Below, piece by piece: positions 1-6,119 of a stretch of 20,997 nucleotides of DNA. Under the pieces are notes generated by a model, which saw only the letters and a list, made by a program, of their open reading frames with translations, did not search any database and had not been told where the DNA came from. Every line of letters starts with the position of its first letter. The stretch's first letter is position 1. This DNA comes from a virus: the IMG/VR virus record IMGVR_UViG_3300040801_001112, positions 1 through 20,997 of that record; one strand, 5' to 3'. The position numbers and the translations under genes are program-made.

Positions 1-100
1 GACCGTCTTCGTGATACTGGAGAACCTTGTCGCCTTTCTTGTACGACGAGATGCTCTTCCACTCTGATCCATTGAAGTACTCGGTGTAGGCATCGACGCA
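1..100 (-). other. Intein N-terminal splicing region inside the terminase (partial)
   Basis: The insert begins at Cys115 of the terminase reading frame (codon at 98-100), directly after TGATG. The first residues read CVDAYTEYFNGSEW, followed by KSISSYKKGDKVLQYHEDG. This matches intein block A: a nucleophilic Cys1, a Thr a few residues on, a G-x-W turn, then a 'K-x-G-D-x-V' strand. The frame stays open to the window edge, so the insert's length, any homing endonuclease and its C-terminal His-Asn are not visible. Protein splicing would be needed to restore the ATPase P-loop. Confidence 0.88.
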
Positions 101-442
101 GCCGGTGGCTCCGGTTAGCAGCAGCTCTTTAATCGCTCCGTTGTTAAGACCCTTCCACCAATACTTGTTGGCGCTGATGATACAGCGGCGAACCTCAGGC
201 CATAGTGTCAAATCGGTCGAGCCGAGAAACTGAGGCGAGTCCAAGAACTCTTCGATAGGTACGGGGATCGTATGCAGGTTTGATAGGAATTTCAGGAAAT
301 CGTTATTGTTGTGCGACTCCTTCTGCTCCAGCGCCCATGAATACATTTCGGCAAGCTGCGGGTTCTCGAACTGCTGCGCCGATTGTCTGGCCACCTCCGC
401 TAAGCGGCTGGCCTTGGTGGCGGCTTTGGTTGGTCTAGCCAT
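1..442 (-). CDS. terL: Terminase large subunit, N-terminal part, interrupted by an intein (partial)
   Basis: Partial gene, open to the left edge; 147 codons are visible. Its ATG overlaps the TAA of the small-terminase-like gene (TAATG). Residues 1-114 look like the start of a phage terminase ATPase: an Ala/Gln-rich helical leader, a segment around residues 62-90 (IEEFLDSPQFLG, then LWPEVRRCI) typical of the region before the ATPase core, and LLLTGATG at 107-114, the first half of a Walker A motif. At residue 115 the expected GKT/GKS does not follow. A cysteine opens a typical intein N-terminus instead. TerL is the ATP-driven motor and nuclease that cuts and packages the genome into the prohead. 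The call rests on the N-terminal segment, the half Walker A and the TerS-like neighbour; the nuclease half lies outside. Another P-loop ATPase is possible but less likely. Confidence 0.72.
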   Translation of the reverse strand, partial: MARPTKAATKASRLAEVARQSAQQFENPQLAEMYSWALEQKESHNNNDFLKFLSNLHTIPVPIEEFLDSPQFLGSTDLTLWPEVRRCIISANKYWWKGLNNGAIKELLLTGATGCVDAYTEYFNGSEWKSISSYKKGDKVLQYHEDG

Positions 443-1188
443 TAGAACAGCCTGAGGTCTTGTTCGTGCTCTTCTTCGTCATCATCCGTCACCATTGAAT
501 CTTCGGAGATATTATTTTCTTCAGCCAAATGCGACACCTTTTGATCATCCGCAAGTAGCCTGTGCGTCAGTTCCATTAGGCGCTCAAGATCAGAAGAGTT
601 TGAGTTCTCCGATGGCGAGTACTGCAGCACGTCAAAGACGCCAGAGGCCGTGAGGAACCGGTGCCTGTCGTTACGCGAGGACAGCGCCGTTCGGATAGCC
701 GCAAGTTTACTATTGGTTGGTATCTTGCGATCAGAGGCCATCTTCATAGCCATGGATTGCGTCTCTTCGTAGAACGCCAACGTCTCGCCAATAAGGGTGT
801 TCGCGTCCAGACTAGATGCCTGTGACCTCAACCGCCGCCCAAGCTCCTGCCGGTCCCTGATCACAGTATCGACCGAGACCTTCATCTCGTTAGCGATAAT
901 GTCGAGGGGTATACCGCGCATTAGGAGCCTGTGTAGTAGCTTGAGCCTGTACTCCCTCTCGTAGGTGTTGGCTTTGCCTCCTACGGTGCTGAGACGCGCC
1001 GCTGGGGTGTTCTCAAGCTCCGCTCTGGGGTCTCTGGCGCGTTGAGCCGGGATGTCCTCTACATGCTCGTTGAGGTCCATCAGGCCTTCCATCTCGTCAT
1101 CCTCCCCGATGTCCAGCGGCTGGCCTTCTGCACGCGTGGACGAACCACCGGTGGGAATCCTTCTGCGTCTGCGTCTCTGCTCTTCCAT
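442..1188 (-). CDS. terS: Terminase small subunit-like DNA-binding protein
   Basis: 248 aa. The N-terminus is Arg-rich (EEQRRRRRRI) and followed by an acidic stretch. A helix-turn-helix spans about residues 80-120 (IPLDIIANEMKVSVDTVIRD), then a long helical region (IGETLAFYEE..., SKLAAIRTALSSRNDRHRFL, SGVFDVL), and the C-terminal end is very acidic (DDDEEEHEQD). The order HTH, helical oligomerisation region, acidic tail, sitting just upstream of a terminase-like ATPase with a TAATG overlap, is typical of small terminase subunits, which recognise the packaging site and load the large subunit. The SD before the ATG is weak (GAG four bases away), so translation may be coupled to the methyltransferase gene ending at 1194. 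Another HTH regulator is possible; the terminase call is by context and general shape. Confidence 0.65.
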   Translation of the reverse strand: MEEQRRRRRRIPTGGSSTRAEGQPLDIGEDDEMEGLMDLNEHVEDIPAQRARDPRAELENTPAARLSTVGGKANTYEREYRLKLLHRLLMRGIPLDIIANEMKVSVDTVIRDRQELGRRLRSQASSLDANTLIGETLAFYEETQSMAMKMASDRKIPTNSKLAAIRTALSSRNDRHRFLTASGVFDVLQYSPSENSNSSDLERLMELTHRLLADDQKVSHLAEENNISEDSMVTDDDEEEHEQDLRLF

Positions 1189-1193
1189 AAGTC

Positions 1194-1958
1194 TCAGCTA
1201 TTGCGGATCGCAGCCATAGAACAAAACTGCAACCACCGGCTTGTCTCCTGCACCTGACTAAAACCCGCTGACTCCAATATCTGCTCTATGATCGCGTTGT
1301 TCTGCGGGAACATAGAATTCTTCAGCGCGCGTGTTTTAGCCTCGATTTCCTTGTCACTATATCCGTTTTCTTTTCTAAATTCTATGTAGCGCTCTTGGAA
1401 CAGGTCTGAGAACCCAGACACGATTTTTTCTTTATGCGATATAAGTAGTAGTGCGCCGGGGTTACAGGACCGCGCCATCTCATGAACTGCAGTAACTGCT
1501 TTATCCGGCTGTAGGAACTGCAGCACGTAGGACACGTTGATGATGTCAAACCGCACGTCCAAGGTACCCAGCTCTAGCACGTCCATCTCGTAGCGCTTAA
1601 CGATTGGCAGCTTCTCAGCAATTTTCTCCAGCATAGGCGCGGAGGTGTCGATAGCGTAAAGCTCTAGCCCCGGTATGGTCTGGGCAGGCGGTATCCACAT
1701 CTCCCTGTGCAGAGCCTCGAAAAACCCTCCGGTTGAGGCTCCTACGTCTAGCACACGTAGCGGCTTCTTGTGCTTTTCCTGCGCTTGAATAAATCTACGG
1801 GTCATGTAAGCGTGTAGCCGGTGCGCCTCCGCGTACATAGGTATGGAGCGCGCTGCCATGCTATCAAACACTTCAGCCACCGAAGAATCGAAATCAAAAA
1901 AGTCAGGCTTGCTTGGGTAATGTATTAGCGTGCCTTCCTGATCTTTTACCAGCGCCAT
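1194..1958 (-). CDS. CmoA-like SAM-dependent methyltransferase (putative carboxy-SAM synthase relative)
   Basis: 254 aa from ATG 1958 (GGTG six bases upstream); an in-frame GTG three codons earlier at 1967 is an alternative. Class I SAM fold: motif I LDVGASTGG, acidic end of strand 2 AIDTSAPMLEK, and NVSYVLQFLQP after motif II. The whole length follows E. coli CmoA as I remember it: the opening FDFDSSVAEVFDSMAARSIPMY, the LQFL block, LLLISHKEKI, then ENGYSDKEIEAK and a C-terminal WLQFCSMAAI. CmoA makes carboxy-S-adenosylmethionine from SAM and prephenate for tRNA wobble-uridine modification. The arginine equivalent to E. coli Arg199, which holds the carboxylate, falls on Thr here with Arg one position later (EAKTRAL against SQKRSML), so the product may be plain methylation. 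Stands between ParB/methyltransferase and terminase genes. Certain as a methyltransferase, fairly sure of CmoA kinship, unsure of the reaction. Confidence 0.85.
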   Translation of the reverse strand: MALVKDQEGTLIHYPSKPDFFDFDSSVAEVFDSMAARSIPMYAEAHRLHAYMTRRFIQAQEKHKKPLRVLDVGASTGGFFEALHREMWIPPAQTIPGLELYAIDTSAPMLEKIAEKLPIVKRYEMDVLELGTLDVRFDIINVSYVLQFLQPDKAVTAVHEMARSCNPGALLLISHKEKIVSGFSDLFQERYIEFRKENGYSDKEIEAKTRALKNSMFPQNNAIIEQILESAGFSQVQETSRWLQFCSMAAIRNS

Positions 1959-2038
1959 AGCGTTCACCGTTCGTAGAAGTAAGTGTCTGCAGTATAAGAA
2001 TACTGGTCAGTTTTTGATAGTCCTGCTTCGTATCCGCT

Positions 2039-3544
2039 CTATAGCGCGGGGGCGTCCATCTCCAAACCTAGCCGCTTGTTAAACGCCTCAATAGCCTCCT
2101 TCCCCAGACTCATCGTTGTTCCGTCAGAGAATGGCAGGTCGTGGAATTCGAATAGCAGCGCCTCACGTAGCACCTTAGGGTTGACCCTAACTGGGTGCTT
2201 GCATCGGAAGTAGAATACGTTACCGCCCGGCCAGCAGTCCGTGGTCTTCCAGAACATTTTGGTGATGCCCTTTAGCTCGTCTTGGCTGTGGAACTTCTGA
2301 ATCTTTGGGTTGTGTAGGGAGTCGCCAAGCCGCACGTTAGGCTCGGAGTCGAACATGAAATAGGAGGCCTGCCGTATCCCGCCGTATTCATAGTGCGCAT
2401 CTGATACATCGCGGCAGGTTCCGTAAGTGACTGTCCGGACGTTTGATAGGGCGTGGACAATTGCGAGTACACACATCCGATCCCTAGGGAAAGGTATGCT
2501 ATTAAGTACAGAAGCGAGAAATATCGAACCAAACGACACTCCATCGGCTGCACTTCGAAGGAATTCCTGCGCCTTCTGTCGTGAGAAGTTCGGGTCCGGT
2601 TTCTTACTTTCAGAATCAGGGTTGATACGGTACGGCTCAAAGTCATAGCAGTTTATACCCTTGCCCCGCAAGAACGGAGCTACTTTGCACAGGCCAGCGC
2701 CGAAGTCGCATACCGTATTTCCGTGCAGGTCTCGGAAGTTTACCCAGTAGTCCCTAGTGTAGCTGTCTTTATCTGCCAGTGTACGCTCGCCGTTTGCCCA
2801 GAACCTGTAGGCCTTGGGAACGCTGCCGCGATTGTTCTGCGGGCGGCGGTAGGCGCTGTATCTGAGAACGTCTGCAAACTCCTCGTTCACGGAAAAATCC
2901 ATGGACAGGTAGTTGAGAAAATGGAGCGCGAACTCAGCCAACTCCTCGGGGATTGTGACTACCGGCCATTCAGTTTCGCCGTGCTCCAGTGCGCATAAGA
3001 TTCGATGCACGCCGTTAACGATACGCCCGCTATCTGATACTACAGCTGGTATGCGGATATTCTTTCGCAGCATAGTAGACGCCGCGACTATAGCTTTTTT
3101 GTCGTACTCTTCTGAGTGCGCCTTGCCCAGCTCTCTGATATCAATAAGCTCTGCATCCGATACGTACCAGTCTTCTTCTAGTAAGTCAGGTAAATCCTCT
3201 GCCAGCGCTACGATATTGTTGAGGTTTAGTTTCTCTAGACCGCCTGAGCCTGTGTCGAGCGCGCCGAAGTCGTTAGTGACGCGGTTAAACAGTATGTTGA
3301 TACCCTTTACGTCTTTTTCCGGCAGATTAATGTACTCCACCGGTACGGTCTCAAGGCCCAGCTGTTTGGCTACCATGAGACGTTGGTGGCCGGATAACAA
3401 CAGGTTGTCTTCGTTGGCGTAGACCGGCATGACGAAGCCCAGCTTCGACAAGCTGAGTGATAGCAAGTGCAGCCTCGCGGGGTCTGTGTGCCGTGGGTTC
3501 GACTCGTCTGGCTCTAGCTGATCAACAGGTACTAAAGGATACAT
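2039..3544 (-). CDS. Double ParB/Srx-like domain protein fused to a methyltransferase-like domain
   Basis: 501 aa; ATG 3544 overlaps the upstream TAA by one base, with AGAGG about 10 bases before it. Three parts. Residues 1-75 are a ParB N-terminal-type domain: PVDQLEPDESNPR, then the nucleotide-binding box LLSGHQRLMVAKQLG at 49-63. Residues about 150-200 look like a second, shorter ParB/sulfiredoxin-like unit with NGVHRILCALEHG at 177-189. Residues about 275-430 resemble a class I methyltransferase: VCDFGAGLCKVAPFL (motif I, 278-292), an acidic strand end CYDFEPY, and a later SVLNSIPFPRDR. ParB-like domains in phages often accompany or are fused to DNA methylases and bind or hydrolyse nucleotides. 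No DPPY/NPPY or cytosine-methylase PC motif was found, so the substrate is unknown and DNA methylation is not shown. Confidence 0.78.
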   Translation of the reverse strand: MYPLVPVDQLEPDESNPRHTDPARLHLLSLSLSKLGFVMPVYANEDNLLLSGHQRLMVAKQLGLETVPVEYINLPEKDVKGINILFNRVTNDFGALDTGSGGLEKLNLNNIVALAEDLPDLLEEDWYVSDAELIDIRELGKAHSEEYDKKAIVAASTMLRKNIRIPAVVSDSGRIVNGVHRILCALEHGETEWPVVTIPEELAEFALHFLNYLSMDFSVNEEFADVLRYSAYRRPQNNRGSVPKAYRFWANGERTLADKDSYTRDYWVNFRDLHGNTVCDFGAGLCKVAPFLRGKGINCYDFEPYRINPDSESKKPDPNFSRQKAQEFLRSAADGVSFGSIFLASVLNSIPFPRDRMCVLAIVHALSNVRTVTYGTCRDVSDAHYEYGGIRQASYFMFDSEPNVRLGDSLHNPKIQKFHSQDELKGITKMFWKTTDCWPGGNVFYFRCKHPVRVNPKVLREALLFEFHDLPFSDGTTMSLGKEAIEAFNKRLGLEMDAPAL

Positions 3545-4254
3545 TACCGCTCAGCCTCTTCATACTCCGTCATACCCAGCCGCGCTTTCAGGTCTGCAAC
3601 GATATCGTCCTCGTTGAAATCATTCTCTACTCGTACGGCTCTCGACCACCGCTTGTAAGCCTCCATGGGAAGGAAGAATACAAACTCCGATATAACTACG
3701 CGGGCCTGCGTAGGGGCGCGTGGGTCAACTCTGGTGGCTCTCTCGCGATCATCATCGTCCATGAAGCCTGTAGCGGATAGGCAATCGTCCTCAACGATAT
3801 CGGCTAGGCAGTCAATCTCTTCCGTAGTGTATCCCAGCCCGACGAACTCGCTGATATCGATGCCTGCTTCCTGCAATGCAGCAAATTCTTCCTGCAGCAT
3901 ATCGGTGTCCCATGTCGCTATCTCAGACACCTTGTTGTCCGCGATCCTGAACTGCTTGACCTTCTCGTCTGATAGGTCCGTGACCTTAACCACAGGAACC
4001 TGAGTAAGCTCAAGCTGGCAAGCCGCACGGTAGCGGGTGTGGCCTGCAATGATTACGTTCTCGCCGTCCACCATGATGGGGACGCGAAACCCGAAGCTGC
4101 GTATAGAGTTGGCAACAGCTTCCACCGCCTTGTCGTTGTTGCGCGGGTTATTTGCGTACGGGTAGATGTCAGCAATATCTACGTACTCAATGTCTATCCG
4201 GTCAGGCTGAGACTCCTGCACTTCTTCAACTTTCTTCTTTCGTGTTCTCGCCAT
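3544..4254 (-). CDS. ParB N-terminal domain protein
   Basis: 236 aa from ATG 4254, with GGTGGAAG just upstream; an in-frame GTG at 4263 would add three residues. The start MARTRKKK is very basic. ParB-like domain at about residues 22-95: IADIYPYANNPRNND (partner box I), VPIMVDGENVIIAGHTRYRAACQL with the box II motif GHTRYRAA at 71-78, and VPVVKVTDL. The typical phage extension RIADNKVSEIATWD follows at 103-115, then an acidic C-terminal half. This is the ParB type commonly found in phages beside DNA methylases, not the plasmid-partition type: no central HTH is seen. It starts about 17 bases after an intrinsic terminator and overlaps the next ParB/methyltransferase gene by one base, so the pair is co-translated. 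Exact function unknown. Confidence 0.88.
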   Translation of the reverse strand: MARTRKKKVEEVQESQPDRIDIEYVDIADIYPYANNPRNNDKAVEAVANSIRSFGFRVPIMVDGENVIIAGHTRYRAACQLELTQVPVVKVTDLSDEKVKQFRIADNKVSEIATWDTDMLQEEFAALQEAGIDISEFVGLGYTTEEIDCLADIVEDDCLSATGFMDDDDRERATRVDPRAPTQARVVISEFVFFLPMEAYKRWSRAVRVENDFNEDDIVADLKARLGMTEYEEAER

Positions 4255-4270
4255 TACTTCCACCGTTTCA

Positions 4271-4308
4271 AAAAGAAAAAAAGCGGGGCGCTTTATAGCG
4301 GCCCCGCT
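4271..4308 (-). terminator. Intrinsic terminator after the H1-like gene
   Basis: On the minus strand AGCGGGGC (4301-4308) pairs with GCCCCGCT (4282-4289), and an inner GCT/AGC extends the stem with one bulged base. It is followed by a T-run interrupted by one C (4281-4271). It ends transcription of the gene stopping at 4334. The T-tract lies only about 17 bases before the next start codon. Confidence 0.93.
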
Positions 4309-4333
4309 GCCCGATCAATCATGCAACGCAAAG

Positions 4334-5485
4334 CTACGCCGCTTTTTTGGTCGTAGTCTTCTTGGCACGGGTCTTCTTAAGGTTGAGATTCTCCGTGGCC
4401 CATTGGGTGATGATATGCTCAAACACGCTGTCGAGGTTGTCCATACCCAGCTGGTCCTGAGCCTGCTCAAGGTAGGACGTGATTGCCGCCCCAGACTCCT
4501 CCAACAAACGGAACTTGAAGGTAGTACGCTTGACCACCTCGCGGGTATCAGTGCCCTTCTTACCGAAGTTCTCGCTGATGTTGTCCTTAAGCTCGGTGAC
4601 TGAGGAGTCACGAGCAAGCTCAACCAGAGCGTCAGCGTTATCCTCGTCCATGACGCGTGAAATTTCCATCGCCTTGGTCCAGCCTACCTCGCCAACAACC
4701 TCGCCCTTGATACCGAAGCGGCTAAACGCCGTGTAGATTTCGATCAGGTGCATGGCCTTGCGGTACTTGACGCCAAGCTCTTCCTCGACAAACAGGGCAA
4801 ACCCTCGGTTACCAGCATAGTCCTCGCTGATTTCCTTGTAGGAACCCTCAAGCCGTACGTGATAGAGAATGCCGCCCAGCAAGTAATCGGCATGCTGCGC
4901 CTCCTCAACCTGCTCGCGCGCAAGCTCAATGATGTCACCGGAATCGCTGATGAGAGTCAGTACTTCCTGATCCTCTTCATGCTCCTGCAAAAGGATCATG
5001 CCTTTTTCCAGTGAAGTAGACTCTTCCTCGCTCTCGTCGGTCTCCTGCCTCTCTTTCAGCTTCGACTTTGGAGCGGGCTTCGCCTTAGCCTTGGCAGGAG
5101 CCTTTGACTTAGCCTTGGCCGCAGGCTTCTTGGCTGCAGGCTTCTTAGCCGCAGTCTTTGCCTTTGCCTTGGTTTTAGCCGGGGCCGTCTCCTCAGCTTT
5201 AGGAGCCGCTTTCGCTGCGGTCTTCGCCGGTTCGATTTCGTCAGCGAATACTTCGACCTCGATGGTGCGCGGGTTGTTCTTCGATGCGCGCTTGCTATCA
5301 TCAAAGTCAGGGTTGTCGAGCGTCAAGGTGTATACAGTCTCGTCCTCTCCCTCGCCCTCGGTCACCGCCGCTACTTCGTACTTACGATTTTTACGCAGAG
5401 CCTCTGCGTTATCTGGGAGTTCGTCTGCATCAGCGAAGCCGATAAACTTGACCGTATCTCCAACGTTTACACCTGTACCTGTCAT
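4334..5485 (-). CDS. Histone H1-like Lys/Ala/Pro-rich DNA-binding protein
   Basis: 383 aa; ATG 5485 with SD AGAGAGGT eight bases upstream. Three regions. Residues 1-85 look like a small beta-rich domain starting VGDTVKFIGF (KOW/SH3-like appearance). Residues 86-145 are an H1-like linker of Lys, Ala and Pro with repeats such as KKPAAKKPAAK, the kind of tail that neutralises and condenses DNA. Residues about 158-365 are a mostly helical, acidic domain I do not recognise (LGGILYHVRLEGSYKEISEDY, later KAMHLIEIYTAF). The C-terminus is basic again (KKTRAKKTTTKKAA). It is alone between a near-consensus promoter (5543-5571) and a strong terminator (4271-4308), so it is probably made abundantly and separately. 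The role is inferred as coating or organising DNA; sharing of H1-like tails does not prove it. Confidence 0.75.
   Translation of the reverse strand: MTGTGVNVGDTVKFIGFADADELPDNAEALRKNRKYEVAAVTEGEGEDETVYTLTLDNPDFDDSKRASKNNPRTIEVEVFADEIEPAKTAAKAAPKAEETAPAKTKAKAKTAAKKPAAKKPAAKAKSKAPAKAKAKPAPKSKLKERQETDESEEESTSLEKGMILLQEHEEDQEVLTLISDSGDIIELAREQVEEAQHADYLLGGILYHVRLEGSYKEISEDYAGNRGFALFVEEELGVKYRKAMHLIEIYTAFSRFGIKGEVVGEVGWTKAMEISRVMDEDNADALVELARDSSVTELKDNISENFGKKGTDTREVVKRTTFKFRLLEESGAAITSYLEQAQDQLGMDNLDSVFEHIITQWATENLNLKKTRAKKTTTKKAA
5121..5150 (-). repeat. Tandem 15-bp repeat coding KKPAA units
   Basis: GCAGGCTTCTTGGCT (5121-5135) is followed directly by GCAGGCTTCTTAGCC (5136-5150), 13 of 15 identical. 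It encodes the KKPAAKKPAA part of the H1-like linker and probably arose by slippage. Confidence 0.8.
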
Positions 5486-5542
5486 TGCCTTTACCTCTCT
5501 AGAGATTTAAACCGTTAACCCAATCGCCTTAGCGACTCTTGA

Positions 5543-5571
5543 ATATTAGCTGTATAGGATTATTTTGTCAA
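5543..5571 (-). promoter_or_regulatory. Sigma-70-like promoter for the H1-like gene
   Basis: On the minus strand, a perfect -35 TTGACA (5566-5571), a 17-bp spacer and -10 TAATAT (5543-5548, 4/6 to consensus). It lies in the 121-bp gap between the RuvC-like stop and the H1-like start. The spacer and -10 contain the 18-bp element also found at 17335-17352. Start of transcription would be near 5535, giving a leader of about 50 nt. Confidence 0.8.
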
Positions 5572-5587
5572 AGACTTTCACAAACTT

Positions 5588-5603
5588 TTGCAATCGGCTG
5601 CAA
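5588..5603. promoter_or_regulatory. Inverted-repeat operator candidate TTGCA-N6-TGCAA
   Basis: TTGCAATCGGCTGCAA: arms TTGCA and TGCAA around a 6-bp centre. It sits 17-32 bp upstream of the TTGACA box, where an activator would bind. Near-identical copies lie at 10452-10467 and 12998-13013, both inside genes. Function is inferred from position and symmetry only. Confidence 0.35.
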
Positions 5604-5606
5604 TCG

Positions 5607-6119
5607 CTAATTCAAGGCTTCGCATTTTTTCAGGGAGTCCCTGACTTTCTGTGATAACCCGCGCTGCTTACGTTTGTTAAACAAAACCTCGCCCAACTGG
5701 TACAGGGCGAACGCATCCGCTTCATCGTTCGTAGGGAAGTCTAGCCCCCACCGCTCTAGTATCGCAGCGGCCATCATGTCCTTATCAGCTGTCCCTTTCC
5801 CCGCCGTAAATAATTTCAAAGTGGCGGGGGGGACCAATACTATACGTAATCCCTTTTCGTAGCAAAGGGTCTTCAGAACTCCGCCAAGCTCGCCGATGTC
5901 AAACACTGATCGGCCTTTTGATCCGAAAGAGTAGTTCTCGTAGATCACGGTATCTGCGCCTGAGGCATCAAGATGGTGGGCCACCTGATCGCGTACGTAC
6001 GCCAGACGCTCCATACCCCTCATCTTTTTGACAGTGATGGCGTAGGTCACCATTCCGTAGCGAAAAGAATCGTACGCCACGCCTGTCGAGTTTAGGCTGG
6101 GATCAATCGCTATGTTCAT
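5607..6119 (-). CDS. ruvC: RuvC-like Holliday junction resolvase
   Basis: 170 aa from ATG 6119, with TGGAG seven bases upstream; it overlaps the end of the preceding nuclease gene by 17 nt. RNase H-like fold with the acidic set of RuvC: Asp6 in NIAIDPSLNSTG, Glu61 in VIYENYSFG, and Asp132/Asp135 in NDEADAFAL. The block LVPPATLKLFTAGKGTADKD at about 95-114 is the usual RuvC region between the second and third catalytic segments, including the G-x-G-x-A-x-K pattern. Length fits the family (about 160-180 aa). RuvC enzymes cut four-way junctions as dimers; in phages they resolve replication or recombination branches before packaging. Last gene of the recombination block, followed by a promoter region. 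The longer frame to 6230 has no SD and no family match. Confidence 0.9.
   Translation of the reverse strand: MNIAIDPSLNSTGVAYDSFRYGMVTYAITVKKMRGMERLAYVRDQVAHHLDASGADTVIYENYSFGSKGRSVFDIGELGGVLKTLCYEKGLRIVLVPPATLKLFTAGKGTADKDMMAAAILERWGLDFPTNDEADAFALYQLGEVLFNKRKQRGLSQKVRDSLKKCEALN

Noticed and set aside
1990-2005. Hairpin CAGTAT-AAGA-ATACTG in the gap between methyltransferase and ParB/methyltransferase genes
   Set aside because: Six A-T-rich base pairs without a T-tract, and no promoter boxes nearby; too weak to call a terminator or operator.
2913-3422. 169-codon plus-strand frame opposite the ParB/methyltransferase gene
   Set aside because: Ser-rich product without a domain; the minus strand has a well-supported multi-domain protein here.
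4998-5510. 170-codon open frame on the plus strand
   Set aside because: It is the complement of the Ala/Lys/Pro-rich H1-like gene; the low-complexity codons leave few stops. It has no SD and no family match.
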